A stretch of 64,000 bases of DNA from Alnus glutinosa (taxonomy: Eukaryota > Streptophyta > Magnoliopsida > Fagales > Betulaceae). A program made the translations under genes and the position numbers. The stretch is from positions 3,985,501-4,049,500 of the forward strand of contig NC_084892.1 of the NCBI RefSeq assembly GCF_958979055.1, given 5' to 3'. The notes under the pieces were generated by a model. That model had not been told where the DNA came from and did no database searches. It saw only the letters and a list, made by a program, of their open reading frames with translations. Positions 35,851 to 47,343 of this stretch are shown here, one piece after another. Positions within the stretch are counted from its first letter, which is position 1. Each line of letters opens with the position of its first letter.

Positions 35851-37008
35851 GTTTTTACTCACGTTAAATTAGCTTGATTAATTTGATTTGATGAGGACCC
35901 TGAAAACATGTATGCACAAAAATATTTTATTTTGTGATGAATATTTATTTAAAGTTATTTGTTGAGACTCCACATAGAAAAAATTATCTACAGTAAAAAT
36001 TATTATCCTGAATAAATAATTAATGTAAATATCCCCACTTGAGCATTCTTTTTAAAGCAAATTAGTGATAAAGAAACAGTAGCTAGCTAGCTAGGTAAGA
36101 GGCCTTCTATAAACTGGCTTAAATAAACAATGCCATAACGGTCAAGATATATACTAGACCATTTCTTCATTTATCGTTGTCAATTCTTAAAATAATTGCA
36201 AGTATTTTTATATTCCATGTGATTTGATTTTTGACCCTATCTGTTTGCAATTAAGTAGCATTACTCCTGTTCCTCTAAGCATATAAGAATGAGGTGAAGT
36301 GTGTGTATCTACCTAATTAAACCCCTCAAAAAAATTCTGGTTTTCACATGTGATTTAACTATCATGCACAACATGGTTTTAACAGAAAATTCTAATAGAT
36401 GGTTAAAATTAAAAAAAAAAATTGAAAGATGGATACACTAAATTGAGAGTTTTTTAAATTTATGAGACTAATTGCAAATGTGATGAATGTTTAAGGGGGT
36501 TTAGTGAAGTTTCTCTTTTATTTTATTTTTTATTTTTGAGAGAACCCTTGTCCAACACAAGCAAATTAATTAAACTATTTAAAGGATTTTTGGGTGTGTT
36601 TGGCAAAGAGTTCTTTATTTTTCTTTTGAAAAAGCCAACTTCATTTCATCACCTTAACAAATAACTTTCTTCATTTTTCTCTCAAAAAAAAAAAAAAAAA
36701 AAAACAATTTTTTGTACTTTATATTACACCAATCGATTTTTTTTTTTTGTTAGATTACCCCCCTTTAATTTTACTTTTCATGTAATCTTCCTTTTCTGCC
36801 TTCTCCTTCTTGATATATTTATTATTTATTTATTTATTTCTCTTCGAAGATACAACAGGCCGGGGAGAATGAAGGGGGAATTTCTTCATCCTTTATTTGT
36901 TGATGAGTAACACTAATATCCTTGTTTTTGTTAGAAAATATAAAAATGATTACATTCAAAAACTCTCAGATCAGGGGAAAAACAAGAGAATGGAATTTAA
37001 GGTAAAAA
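35851..37008. other. Noncoding, AT-rich
   Basis: No gene or named element. The text around 36,440-36,520 (AATTGAGAGTTTTTTAAA ... GTGATGAATGTTTAAGGGGG) resembles the 4,620-4,700 and 16,700 flanks, a dispersed repeat. Confidence 0.4.
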
Positions 37009-37236
37009 TTTTTGACAAACCGGTTTGTAAGAAATTTCATATAACTAACATATAAGAGTGACATGTGTCATTTAAACATGTGAGAAACACATGTTTTTTT
37101 ATTAATGCTATTAAAAAAGCATGTGAGAAACACATGCTATTTATTAAAACAATATGTTTTTCTCCCATGTCAAAGGACAAATGTCACTCTTATATGTGAG
37201 TTGTATGAAATTTCTTACAAACCAATTTGTAGAAAA
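37009..37236. mobile_element. MITE with ~60-bp inverted repeats
   Basis: The left arm has GGTTTGTAAGAAATTTCATA, then CATATAAGAGTGACATGTGTC. The right arm is the reverse complement with few changes (GACAAATGTCACTCTTATAT, then TATGAAATTTCTTACAAACC). Between them, two inner repeats of ACATGTGAGAAACACATG type occur. It has no coding capacity. Decayed relatives lie at about 43,775-43,950 and 48,990-49,200. The 152-codon ORF that starts in its right part (37,154) is not considered a gene. Confidence 0.8.
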
Positions 37237-38025
37237 TTCATGTCCGTCCAGCAATAGCCATTGTAAGAGTCTCAACGACAGTAACAACCATTGGAAGAGT
37301 AGTAAACCTACAAACGCCAGAGAGCCCACCAGTCCAGCGCCAAACTCGCTGCCACCACTTGCTTTGGCCGATCTCGCTCTGGATTGTTGTTCCTCACCGT
37401 CACAGTCGCTGCCTTCGCCACAAGCGCCGCTGCAATCGCCTCCATCTCACAGAAGAAGTACATATATGGGTTCTTCGTGGTTCAAGAGTCTTCCTTTTGT
37501 TTGGATGGATAAGGAAAAGTTTAGTTTGTATGGTAAAAGGGGTGTGAGCTGTCAAACTTTGTGTATTCCAAAAAAAAAATCAAAAGGAAAATCGAAAAAG
37601 AAAGGAAACTGAAAAAAGAAAAAGAAAAAGAAAAAAGTGAAAATTTATTTTTTATTTTTTTTAAACAAAAAACAAAAGAGGCCAAGTTGCCCATTTCAAC
37701 CCATAGTTGGCTCTCATTTCAGCCCATAAGTTGTTCTTATTTTGGCCCTTAGTCTTTGTGGTATTGGTTAAAACCTAAGCCTATTTCAGCTCATAGTTGG
37801 CTCATCTTTTTTTTGGTACTTGTGGTATTGTTTAAAGCCCATGCCTTTTTTAGCCCATAGTTAGCTTTGATTTTGGTTCATAATTAGCCTTTTGAAATTT
37901 AAGTCGCATCTCTAATCACTGTCTCCAACCGCCTCCGGTCATTGCCATCGATCTTTGTTATCTCCAAACGAAGAAGATTGATTTATTGCAAACTCAAGCT
38001 TCTAGCATCCTTGCACCTTGAGTTT

Positions 38026-38260
38026 GAGGAGGGATGTTAGAGTATATTTGCCTGAAGTTAGGGATTTGATGAGAATTGTATTGCCTTTGATATAGATTAG
38101 ATTACCATGAATTTAGGGATATGTTAATATTGAATCACCCTAATTAAGGAATTTGATTATGATTATATTTCATCTGTAAGCTCTATAAATTTTTTATATT
38201 GTAAGATCATCTAGAAATAAAAGCATAATGTAGTCAAATAAAAGCATAATGTAGTCATTT
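38026..38260 (+). mobile_element. Copia 3' end: polypurine tract and LTR start
   Basis: The purine tract GAGGAGGGA (38,026-38,034) is followed directly by TGTTAGAGTATATTTGCC, the usual arrangement at the start of a copia 3' LTR. A TATA-like CTCTATAAATTTTT occurs about 150 bp in, also expected. A short direct repeat (AATAAAAGCATAATGTAGTCA) ends the fragment near 38,260. No matching 5' LTR or coding region is visible, so this is a truncated remnant. Confidence 0.6.
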
Positions 38261-38619
38261 GAGCTTTATTCTATGGACGTAAGTAGTAGACCTAACCATA
38301 TAAAATTATTTATGTTTTATTTTATTATTTTTGCTATTATCTTTATTTTTCTATCTAATTATTTATCTTTTCTTTCACTAATTACGTACATTTTCAGAAT
38401 GATAGGATTTTCAAAATGTGTATCTGATCGATCATATGATGTTCGCTGCATCTTAGTTGAGGTCTATTGTAAGTTGAAGGAGAGGATGTTAGATGTGAAG
38501 GTTGTTTGCGTCAAATGTCAATAAAAATAAGACGGACCGCGCCATTTCTTGCTTTTTCCCTCGATATTCCTTTCTTTTTAAGCGCTTGGCATATGGTTGA
38601 AGCATTTGACATGATTCTG

Positions 38620-38663
38620 ACTCTTGGGCTTAGATTGGTACTCGAAAATCTAAGCCCAAGAGT
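38620..38663. other. Perfect 16-bp hairpin
   Basis: ACTCTTGGGCTTAGAT and its exact reverse complement surround a 12-base loop. It lies in noncoding DNA, with no U-tract typical of a terminator. Its role is unknown. Confidence 0.75.
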
Positions 38664-40373
38664 AGTTAAGGCCCATATATAATTGAATTTCCTTTGTCGA
38701 TCTGGCCATTACAAACAGACGGTCTTTATCTTTGTCCTCATAATTATGTTTTTTTTAAAATTATTATTAACTTTTTGTGATGAATTGCTATTAAATTTTG
38801 ATCCAATAATAATTTTAAAAGTCACATTAATTTTGAAATAATAAAAAGATAGACAAAAAAAATAGTTCCTACCATTGTGCTGCTACTAGATACCCATTAG
38901 TCCTGCCTCGCTTGTCAATGCCCCCAATGCAAGTTATATGCATGAACGAACGCGCAAAGGATCAAATGAAAGCCAAAAATTTGGTTAGTTTAAGAGACGA
39001 TCGTGGGACTTACCTATTTCGGGCAATATAAAATTTGTGATTCACCTGTTCGTAGTAAATGAGCCTTACAATCTTTTCTTTTAAACTGTCTAAACTTCTA
39101 TAAAATTCAATCCAGGCTTACGACTCAGTTTAGGCCTTATGTTTCCCCAATGCTCAACATGGAGCTTCCAAAACATTCAGTATGGCAGTGTTGGGCAATG
39201 AAATATGGAGGTGCAGGTATAGGCCTATTTAAAGGTTTAGCCTTATTGAATTTTAATATATCATGTGTTTAAGTGATTTTTCATGTCAGTCAATTTAAAC
39301 AAAAAAATGTGTATTAATTTATTAAAAAAATGTTAATAAATGAGTATGAAGAATAATAATACTCACTATCGACCTTTCTTTCTGCTACACCTATAACCTT
39401 TTTATAACTTGTTAATACGTGTAAATATATGATAGGAGTTACGTTAGTCATTACAAAAAAACATTAACAATCTCCAATCATATCAGAACGTATGTCGTCA
39501 TATTGTAAAATAATTAGCTTTTAAGATCAAAGCACCTTAAATCTGTGTTTCTTTTTCTCTTTTTCTACAAATTATCTTCCGTTGTGTTTTTTTATTATTT
39601 ATATTTAACATGATATATATTTAGTGATATGATATTTGTATATCTTTTATACATCTTATTTTTAAATTTATCATTAAATTTCACAAATTCAATGGTAGAT
39701 TTAAAAACTTAGTTGTATACATGGAAATGTACAAGATATGTAGGAGTGACATACAATTACCATTTCTCATATATTTTACCTACTCAGTGATATCCAGTAC
39801 TTGAATTTTACCTCTTTATTAATATTAATAGGCAATTAGCCATGTTGGAGTTGTTAGTTATTTTATTATTATTTTAATATTTTTAAATATCTGTTTTTAT
39901 TATTATTCTTATATATACTTATAACCATTTCAAGTGGTACAATTAATTAAACACCTTGAGCCTATTCAACACATTTCTTCCGTTATTTTTTCGGTCCCAA
40001 ATAATAGTCAATCATCTGATATATAAGAAAATTTATGGGTTAAGTATGATCAGTTTCTATATATCTTTTTTTAATTAGATTAAAAAAATAAAGTCCACTA
40101 TGCAGTATCTGATCCATTAGTTCACACAACGATTATGGAGAAAATTAATGGGAATAAATATTAATTGTACTCTTTATTTATTTACAAAAAAGTAAGAAAC
40201 AAAAATACATGAAAAGAAAAAACCATAATATATATATGACATAGTATGAAAGAAAAACGTAGGCATCAGTACCTCACCCACCAGGGAAAAAAAACACCCA
40301 AACCATCATGAAGACATCAACATAATAGAAAATCAAAAAAAAAAAAAAAAAACATGAACAAGACTCAAAATGA
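38664..40373. other. Noncoding, downstream of NHL gene
   Basis: No gene. About 38,750-38,875 is a decayed palindrome similar in wording to the 6,373 MITE. About 39,590-39,770 is a member of a dispersed palindromic family (see findings). Confidence 0.45.
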
Positions 40374-41042
40374 TCAGAAACCGATGTCGCACTTGGTAGT
40401 CTCGAAACCAACAACTGATATTCCATTAGAACTCAAAGGAACCTTCAAGTCGCAATTGATCTTGGGCTTCATCCTCCATGTCTTGACCTTGCCCAACTTA
40501 AATCTAACCCGGAGATTGAGCTTAACATGAATATCAAAAACCCCAAGATTCTTCTCCGAATTAAGCACGGAAAGCTCATTAGCTCCAAGCAAAGCAAACT
40601 GTTGCCCTTTAAACACCGGAGTTAGAACGGTCGTGTTCTTGTGGCCTTGGTAAAACGGGGTCAACGCGTCCGTGCCAAACCTCTGGTCCTCGTAGAAAGC
40701 GTTGGCTTCGATGCGATCGTAGTATATGCCGATCTTTTTGTTTGGGTTTCTGATGGTGACGTCGAGAGCGAGATTGTAGTAGAGCATGTTGGTGGTGGTG
40801 GTGAAGTTGAACTGGGTGAGCGAGGCATCGGTGACTTGAAACTTGATCCTGTTGGGGCGGAAGACGAGCCAGAAGATGAGCACCGCAAGGCCTACAACGA
40901 CAACAACGCCGCCGATGAGTTTCAAAAGGCAGCCGCAGCAGCCGCACCCTCCGTCGTGGCCCTGGCTGTGGTAGGATCGGCTGGGTGGCGGGACTGAAGG
41001 GCCGTAGTAGGCTCCGTTCAAGTGGGGTTGTTTCTCTGCCAT
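40374..41042 (-). CDS. NDR1/HIN1-like (NHL) protein, LEA_2 domain
   Basis: 222 residues from the ATG at 41,042 (context GCCATGGCAG). A longer reading from 41,072 adds ten residues, but the MAEK start matches its three neighbours. Layout: a cytosolic N-terminus with LNGAYYGPSVPPP, a Gly/Cys-rich stretch (GGCGCCGC, residues 31-38), a membrane segment (about 43-61, VVVVVGLAVLIFWLV), then a LEA_2 domain with RNPNKKIGIYYDRIEA at about 98-113 and LTPFYQGHK. This is the NHL10/YLS9 branch, whose members sit in the plasma membrane and rise in defence and senescence. Several Asn-X-Thr sites (NFT, NTT) suit an extracellular domain. It is the most diverged of the first three genes, lying outside the segmental duplication. 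Confidence 0.95.
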   Translation of the reverse strand: MAEKQPHLNGAYYGPSVPPPSRSYHSQGHDGGCGCCGCLLKLIGGVVVVVGLAVLIFWLVFRPNRIKFQVTDASLTQFNFTTTTNMLYYNLALDVTIRNPNKKIGIYYDRIEANAFYEDQRFGTDALTPFYQGHKNTTVLTPVFKGQQFALLGANELSVLNSEKNLGVFDIHVKLNLRVRFKLGKVKTWRMKPKINCDLKVPLSSNGISVVGFETTKCDIGF

Positions 41043-41126
41043 GGCAATGTGAAGGAAGAGGCGGACACACACAGAGTTTGTTAAAAGAAAAATGGAGTCG
41101 AAAGAGGGGTGGGTATAGAGTTGGTG

Positions 41127-41249
41127 TATATAGGGGTTGCTGAAGAGAGTGGGAATAATTAAAAAGAAAGAATTGTGTAAGGACTTGGGGTACGTAAGCC
41201 GCGCGCGGTGCTGTTTTCTAATATGGAAAGGATTACGGCACAGCCGCGT
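41127..41249 (-). promoter_or_regulatory. NHL promoter (TATA, CGCG boxes)
   Basis: On the minus strand, CCTATATA (about 41,127-41,134) lies about 85 bp above the ATG. GCCGCGCGCGG (41,198-41,208) and GCCGCGT (41,243-41,249, plus-strand reading) fit the CGCG box bound by CAMTA factors. Both features recur in the other NHL promoters. Confidence 0.5.
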
Positions 41250-42491
41250 GAGATCGTAGTCTGAAAACCCGTACTCTTAAAGGTTAGGTGAATGGAGAGG
41301 TGGTTCCTGGTAGCTTCGTCCACTTCGTTTTGACAGATATTTCGAAGGACGACGTATATTTCTTGCTGGTTTGGGTTAAAGTACGTGTCATTTTTAGTAT
41401 CTGAAAAATTATGTATGTATTTAATAATATTATTAAAAAAAACACAACACTTTAAATAATCGAGTTAATTTCAGGACTTCCAATGCCAAATTTATATTCA
41501 TATTTGGAGCAGGTTTATTTTTTATTTGTTTGTTTAAATATTTTTAGCAATAAAAAAAAAAAAAAGGCCTTTCATGCTTCGATCCGTACGTGGAGTTTGA
41601 AGTGATTTTTTTTTTTTAAAAAAAGGAAAATTGTTATTCAATTCCGGCTAGGATCCCAATCCAGAAAAACAACTCAATAAATAAATAACGTAAGAGTGGT
41701 TTCTCCCTAGTGACGACATTTCATGATAGGTGATTCCTTATTTCTTTTTGTTTTTACCTCTTATTTTATTGCCAAAGAACTTAGAAAGCCGAATCCGACA
41801 ATAAATAGCCCACAGACCCAATTAACAAAGGTTTTGATCAATTTAAGTTCACATCGTAAGTTACTTAAAACGATATGTCATCCCATATAACATAAATATA
41901 ATAAATAAATCTAAAGAGTAATATTATTCTTTACTAAATAAAAGTCAAGCAGTCGAACAATAACCACTAAAAATCATCTCAAAACGAGCATCAAATAAGA
42001 AAGAGGGGACAACAAAACAAAACAAAACAAAAAGGTATGGCATTGAGAACCCAACACTCCATCTCTTCTAGCTCCATTGGGCTTGAGTAGGTGCCACTCC
42101 AATAATCTTGTACAATTCTAACAACATTTGTTAAAAAAAAAAAAAAAATCAACTATTGAATACGGAGAATTCACATTTAGAAAATAGATCTAATTATCAA
42201 TTTGAAAAAAAAAATTATTAAAATTGTACAAAAATTGTAATAAATAATTTCTCTTACAAATAATAGTTCAGGCCAGCCGTGCAAAAATCAAGCGTATGCC
42301 AGAAGAAAAACTAGATGCCTAACGTACGTAATGATACGGGGTTGCTCTAGCTTCAATTCTGAAGTTTATCATGACTGTTATAAATTGATGGGAATTAACC
42401 ACTTATAATAGCAAGGGTAATATATCGTATCATTATAATTATGTACTCATCAATTTCATGTTATATGCATCAAATTCAAAAAATAATGCTC

Positions 42492-43092
42492 CGTTTGTTT
42501 TGACGTAAAATGATTTCCGTTGTAAAATATTTTCGACGAAATCATTTTTCAGAAAAAATGATTTTCTCGAAAATATTTTTCGGCGTTTGACTCGTACAAA
42601 AAAATTACCAACGGTGAAAAACAAAATCTGACAACTGCTGCTGGAATTCAGCAATCGTCGCCGGATTCCGGCAAACTGACCAGAATCCTGCCAATTGGCT
42701 AGATTTCAATCGTTCTCTTGCTAGATTTCGAACAGAACGACCGGATTCTGGCGTCGGCGATCGGATGTTGCTGGATTACGACACCGGCAGGATTCCAACG
42801 GTCAACATTATTGCTAGATTCTGGCAGTCCGATACCAAAATTTGGACCTTCAACGGTAGACTCGAGCTATCAACAAACTCCAATATTAAATGATGGCAGA
42901 TTTCTACAAACATGCCGGCAAGAATAAAGAGTTTAAATTTGAAAAACGATTTACGATTTTCAAAATTCTAAATCGTTTTCTAAAAATTAAAGAAGCTTTT
43001 ACGGTAAAACTAAAAATGATTTTCGTTAGCCATTATTTTCGCTCCTATCAAACACCGTAAAATGCTAAAAATATTTTACGCCGAAACAAACG
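42492..43092. mobile_element. MITE with CGTTTGTTT ends (Mutator-like?)
   Basis: The left end CGTTTGTTTTGACGTAAAAT and the right end, in reverse, CGTTTGTTTCGGCGTAAAAT form inverted termini that continue with ATGATTTTCG-type words. The core (42,640-42,860) is filled with variants of GCCGGATTCCGG and TGCTAGATTTC. The second duplication copy has the uninterrupted site (near 47,638). It has no transposase. The termini and the CCGG-rich core resemble a Mutator-type MITE common in rosid trees, but the 9-bp target duplication is not clear. Confidence 0.75.
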
Positions 43093-44357
43093 AATTATAA
43101 CATTACTTCATAATATAATCAAGAAAGACAAACTAAAGAGGCTGTGTGAAAAATTAAAAAATAATTGAAACGTTACGTATGATACCCACATCCTTTCGTA
43201 ATTTTTGTGGAATGTAATATGTATCATAATATTAATAGGCATGCCAGCTCAGTATAGAGTATATGCACCCGCTGCAATTATCCAATTTCATGGACAAACG
43301 CTATTATATTTATACAATAGTATTTTTATTTTTTATTTTTATTCTTAAAAAAATAATTAGTAATGCTCTAACTTAATAAAATAGAGAAATGATTGATTTC
43401 ATTCTCTTGCATATTTCTTATCCATTTCCGTATTTCATTTTCTTGCACATTTCTAATCCATCTCGGTATAAAAAATGTGTAAATTTATTATTGTATTTAT
43501 GAGACTACATGTGGATTCCACAAATTCAATAGCAAAATTTATAAAAGATGTGTAAGAAAATAACACCAAATAATGTGACTTGTGAAAAAAGAAAATCACG
43601 GGCTTTTGAGAAGTTCAACAAACATAGCCTAGATTTTTGGATAAGCTTAAGTAAATTAAATCAAGTGAATTAAGGCCTTTATGTACTTTTTATCATTTTA
43701 ACCTTTTAGATTCTAATTTTTAACTTGATATATTAGTGGCTCCAGCCTCAGCTATATAGGTCTCAATTCAAGTTGTACAGAAATTTCCTACAACTTAGGC
43801 GATAAGAATTCTTTTTACCCAATATTTAAAAAGTAACATATTATTTAGAAAAATATGTGAAAAATACATACTATTAAAAAATATATATATTTCCCTCGTA
43901 ATAAATGACACATATCACTTTCTTTTGTTTTTCACAAAACTTTTTCTGTCCATTTGACACTTATCTTCTAAACGTAAGTCTTTTAGAAGCCAATGACTTG
44001 TTCTTACGAAACTGGCCAATTAATAATATATTCAGTCTCGTTTTTAACTTATTATAATATTGGGAAACATAAAATAAACAAAAGTCTAGAGGCATTGCAT
44101 AAGCATTGTCGAAAAACTCAAGAATCGTGGCTATATTTATGATTAATTTATTTATTTACACGCATAACGAAAGTAACAGATAAAAATATGATAAAGTCCA
44201 ATAATAAAAGCATATCATCATGATCAGCAAATACAATCCGTATGCGTGAATAAGCTAGAAGAATGATAACATACACAATAAAAAATAATAATAATAATAA
44301 TAATAAATAAATAAATAAAAATAGTGGACTCAATCAAACATAAAGAAGGTCGGACGA

Positions 44358-45032
44358 TCAGAAATCGACATCGCACTTGGTATTCTGAAAAACAACTGCT
44401 GAATTTCCAGTAGAACTCAGAGGAACTTTCAGGTCGCACTTAACCTTAGGCTTCAACCGGCCGGTCTTCACCTTTCCTACCTTGAACCGGATCCGGAGAT
44501 TGAGCTTCACGTCAATGGTGTAAACCCCGGCAGTCTTCTCCGCATTGAACTGCGAGAGCTCATCAGTCCCAAGCAACACCAATTGCTGCCCTTCAAACGC
44601 CGTGTTCAGATAGCTCGTAGTCTTGTGCCCTTGGTAAAACGGCGTCAAGCTTTTCGTACCGAACCGCTGGTCCTCGTAGTACGCGTTGGCCTCGATGGTG
44701 TCGTAGTAGACTCCGATCTTCCTGTTGGGGTTTCTGACGGTGATGTTGACGGCAAGGTTGTACTGCAAAGTGTTGTTGCCGGTGAAAGTGAACTCCGTGA
44801 GCGAGGCGTCCGTGACGTAGAACTTGACGTTGGTGGGGCGGAATATGAGCCAAAAGATGAGAGCAGCAAGGCCAATGATGACAACAAGGGAGACTACGAG
44901 CTTCAAAAGGAAGCCAAAGAGGCAGCAGCAGCCGCACCCCCGGCCACGGCCATGGCGGTGGTAGGATTGGGTTGGTGGTGGGACTGCCGGGCCGTAGTAG
45001 GCACCGTTCAGGTGGGATTGTTTCTCAGCCAT
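44358..45032 (-). CDS. NDR1/HIN1-like (NHL) protein, LEA_2 domain
   Basis: 224 residues from MAEKQ (ATG at 45,032). N-terminus with NGAYYGPAVPPP, then HRHGRGRGCGCCC, a membrane segment at about residues 43-63 (LVVSLVVIIGLAALIFWLIF), then LEA_2 with RNPNRKIGVYYDTIEA and LTPFYQGHK, ending in a Cys-containing FQNTKCDVDF. It is about 95% identical to the gene at 49,581 (roughly eleven changed residues, no gaps), its duplicate. Proteins of this branch anchor in the plasma membrane and take part in pathogen and senescence responses; that role is inferred from the family. An antisense ORF overlapping it is a by-product of its GC-rich codons. Confidence 0.95.
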   Translation of the reverse strand: MAEKQSHLNGAYYGPAVPPPTQSYHRHGRGRGCGCCCLFGFLLKLVVSLVVIIGLAALIFWLIFRPTNVKFYVTDASLTEFTFTGNNTLQYNLAVNITVRNPNRKIGVYYDTIEANAYYEDQRFGTKSLTPFYQGHKTTSYLNTAFEGQQLVLLGTDELSQFNAEKTAGVYTIDVKLNLRIRFKVGKVKTGRLKPKVKCDLKVPLSSTGNSAVVFQNTKCDVDF

Positions 45033-45145
45033 GGTGTTTTATTAAAAGAAAGCTAGCAAGAGAAAATGTGCTGTGGAATTCTATAAGATGATGGAAGAGT
45101 ATATATGGGAGATAATATGAAGGAGAAGGGTTTGATGCGCGCATG

Positions 45146-45248
45146 TATTTATAGGGTTCGAGAATGGAGCAGGAAAGCCTCGTTAGCCGCGTTACATGGT
45201 TTTTTTTTTTTGAGCTTACGGCACGGCTGCATGAGAGCGTGACGTCGG
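45146..45248 (-). promoter_or_regulatory. NHL promoter (TATA, CGCG box, CCGACGTCA)
   Basis: Read on the minus strand: CTATAAATA (45,146-45,154) about 115 bp above the ATG, a CGCG box (45,186-45,192) and CCGACGTCA (45,240-45,248). The last overlaps a DRE core CCGAC with an ACGT-core GACGTC. The same three are present in the duplicate at 50,364-50,463. Confidence 0.5.
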
Positions 45249-45500
45249 TTCAGGAATCAGGATCAACGCGTTTGCTTTTGAAAGAGTGAAATGGGGGAGT
45301 TTCGTGTTCTCTTCCTACGAAATGTTGTGTGTGAACTGTGAAATTAATTAGGAAGATTTCTCAGAACTCTTTTTGATGCGCTGTACGCGTAGTATATCAT
45401 TTTGGACCATGCATGTCAATTACTTTGATATTCTTGCCCTTAGCTTCTTGAATTAATTTAATGCCTTTTAATTCAGTTTTTTAATACATAATCCAATATT

Positions 45501-46080
45501 TAACTGTTCTGCCTTTTTCATCCAATTTCATCTCATAATTTAGCCATACACAACCTTGTGACAATTGCAGTTTTATTGCGGATTTGGGTCTCAGATTAGC
45601 GTTGCTTACGCCTTTGTTTCAATGCATGTTTATATAAGGTATTTATAGCATTCATCTATATATATATAGATGAGGTTTTTATAGCTTAGAACTGCATTAC
45701 TCTATGAGAATTAGAAGCGTTTCTTCTTCTTCTTCTTCTTCTTCTTCTTTTTTAATTTATTTATTTATTGTTTATTATAAATTGTGTGGATTTCCAGACT
45801 CTAGAACTGTGGAACACAAGCAAGAACATGCAAGACAATGACTTTACATGCGCATGACAAACTAGTCTATGCCTTAGCAGTAGTATCAAATGTTACGGGT
45901 TTAAATGGTAACTTCAGCTAGTCATGACAAGTGTTTTAAATTAGTGCCCTTGGCAGAGAACAAGGAGTTTATACCCACCAATAATAACATGCCACGTCAC
46001 TTTCGTATACCAGAACACATCAAAACAATATAGGTTGAAAACACCCGATCATGCCAAATTCATGAAAAATAAAATAAAAT
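45501..46080. other. Unique noncoding spacer with TTC microsatellite
   Basis: The spacer between the two NHL duplication copies. It holds a TTC tract (45,719-45,748, about 10 triplets) and no gene. Confidence 0.5.
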
Positions 46081-46525
46081 GAAGCTCCTCAACCCGTCAG
46101 CCGACTACCACTTCGCCGTCATCGGACGGCTGGTCCTCCAGCCACAGAGATTCGATGACCACCGGCGAGCCTCCAGATCCTCTTTCCCGCGACCTCCCGA
46201 CACCGTCGACAGAGATCCGGCCTGAGCCTCGTCCTCTCCCGGGATCTCTCCCTCTCGTCAGCCATTCTCCCCTCTCGCCCCTCTAGTGGTTTTCGGTGAT
46301 CAGATCTGGTCGGTGATCACATCTGGTCCGATGATTTCGTGCTCTCAGCATTCTGGTTCAACCGGAGATGGTGAATGGCGATGTGATCGAGGTCGAACCA
46401 GGGTCGGCCACGTGGTGGCGCGGCTTCCACCTAGGCTACGCCAGTTTGTTGTCTAGGTCAGGGTTAGTGGTTGGGGCTGGGTTTCCAACATGAAGACGCC
46501 CATCTCTCTCCCTCGATCTCTTCAT
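46081..46525. other. GC-rich island, unknown origin
   Basis: About 445 bp of strikingly GC-rich DNA (words such as CCGACTACCACTTCGCCGTC and GATCTGGTCGGTGATCACAT) in an otherwise AT-rich spacer. There is no long ORF on either strand and no CGCG-box cluster. Just after it, CACTGCAAGAAAATTGGG resembles a CACTA transposon terminus (CACTACAAGAAAA), but no partner end was found. It could be a captured gene fragment or a transposon subterminal region. Confidence 0.4.
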
Positions 46526-47123
46526 TTCACTGCAAGAAAATTGGGTGTTTTGCCTGTATTTGATTTTCTTGCTCTAGGCTTACGAGTCAACTTCTCATTA
46601 GCAAACAAACAAAGACTAGTTTCTACCACGACCGAATTAAAGTTATTCCCGTTTTAAATAACTTTCAATTTTGGTAGCTTCAACTAGTCATCAAAAGCAA
46701 AAGTCCCAGTTGGGATATCGCCGAGAAAATGCTGCAATTATGATATGGGGCATGACATATTTTAAATAGCTTTCAATTTTATTTTATTTTTGTTAAGTGG
46801 TTGATAGTATAAGTAACTTAAAACAGTATATCATTCGAGATAACATAGATGTAATAAATAAGTTTAAAGAGTAATATTATTCATCACTCAATTAAAGTCG
46901 ATTGCGTGGCAAGCAGTCAAGCAATAACCACTAAGAACCATCTCAAAATGAGCATCGAGTTAGAAAGAGGGGACACCTAAAAAAAAAAGGGTATGGCATT
47001 GAGAACCAACACTCTCTTCTCCACTGGCCTTGAGTTGGCACCGGCCACTCTAATAACCTTATTTTACAAATAGAGATATGATTCGTTTATAACTTCTGTA
47101 TAACTCTTGTACAATTTTAATAA

Positions 47124-47157
<34 letters not shown>

Positions 47158-47343
47158 CAACTCTTGGAGACATAGGACCCATATGTAGAAAATAGATCAA
47201 ATGATTAATTTAAAAAAAAAAATTGTTGAAATTATATAAAAGTTATACAAAAATTATAAAGTATAATTTCTATTTCAAATAACAGTTCAGCCAGCCGTGC
47301 CAAAATCAGAGTATGCAGGAAGAAAATCGTGAAGCCTATCAAC

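Larger units (their letters stand above)
41855..45500. repeat. NHL segmental duplication, first copy
   Basis: Matches 46,805-50,712 in order and orientation, from AACTTAAAAC...AGAGTAATATTATTC to TTTTTAATACATAATCCAATATTT. It includes the NHL gene at 44,358, its promoter and about 2.5 kb of 3' flank. Private to this copy is the 0.6-kb MITE at 42,492. Confidence 0.92.

Noticed and set aside
37154-37612. 152-codon ORF with Pro/Ser-rich middle and Lys-rich end
   Set aside because: It starts inside a MITE arm, ends in a low-complexity AAAAAG tract, and has no recognisable domain or promoter.
40609-41070. Overlapping ORFs on both strands of the first NHL gene
   Set aside because: Frame-shifted shadows of the NHL coding sequence with Arg/His/Pro- or Ser-rich readings.
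46528-46545. Possible CACTA transposon terminus
   Set aside because: Only one end-like word (CACTGCAAGAAAA) and no opposite terminus or 3-bp target duplication found.
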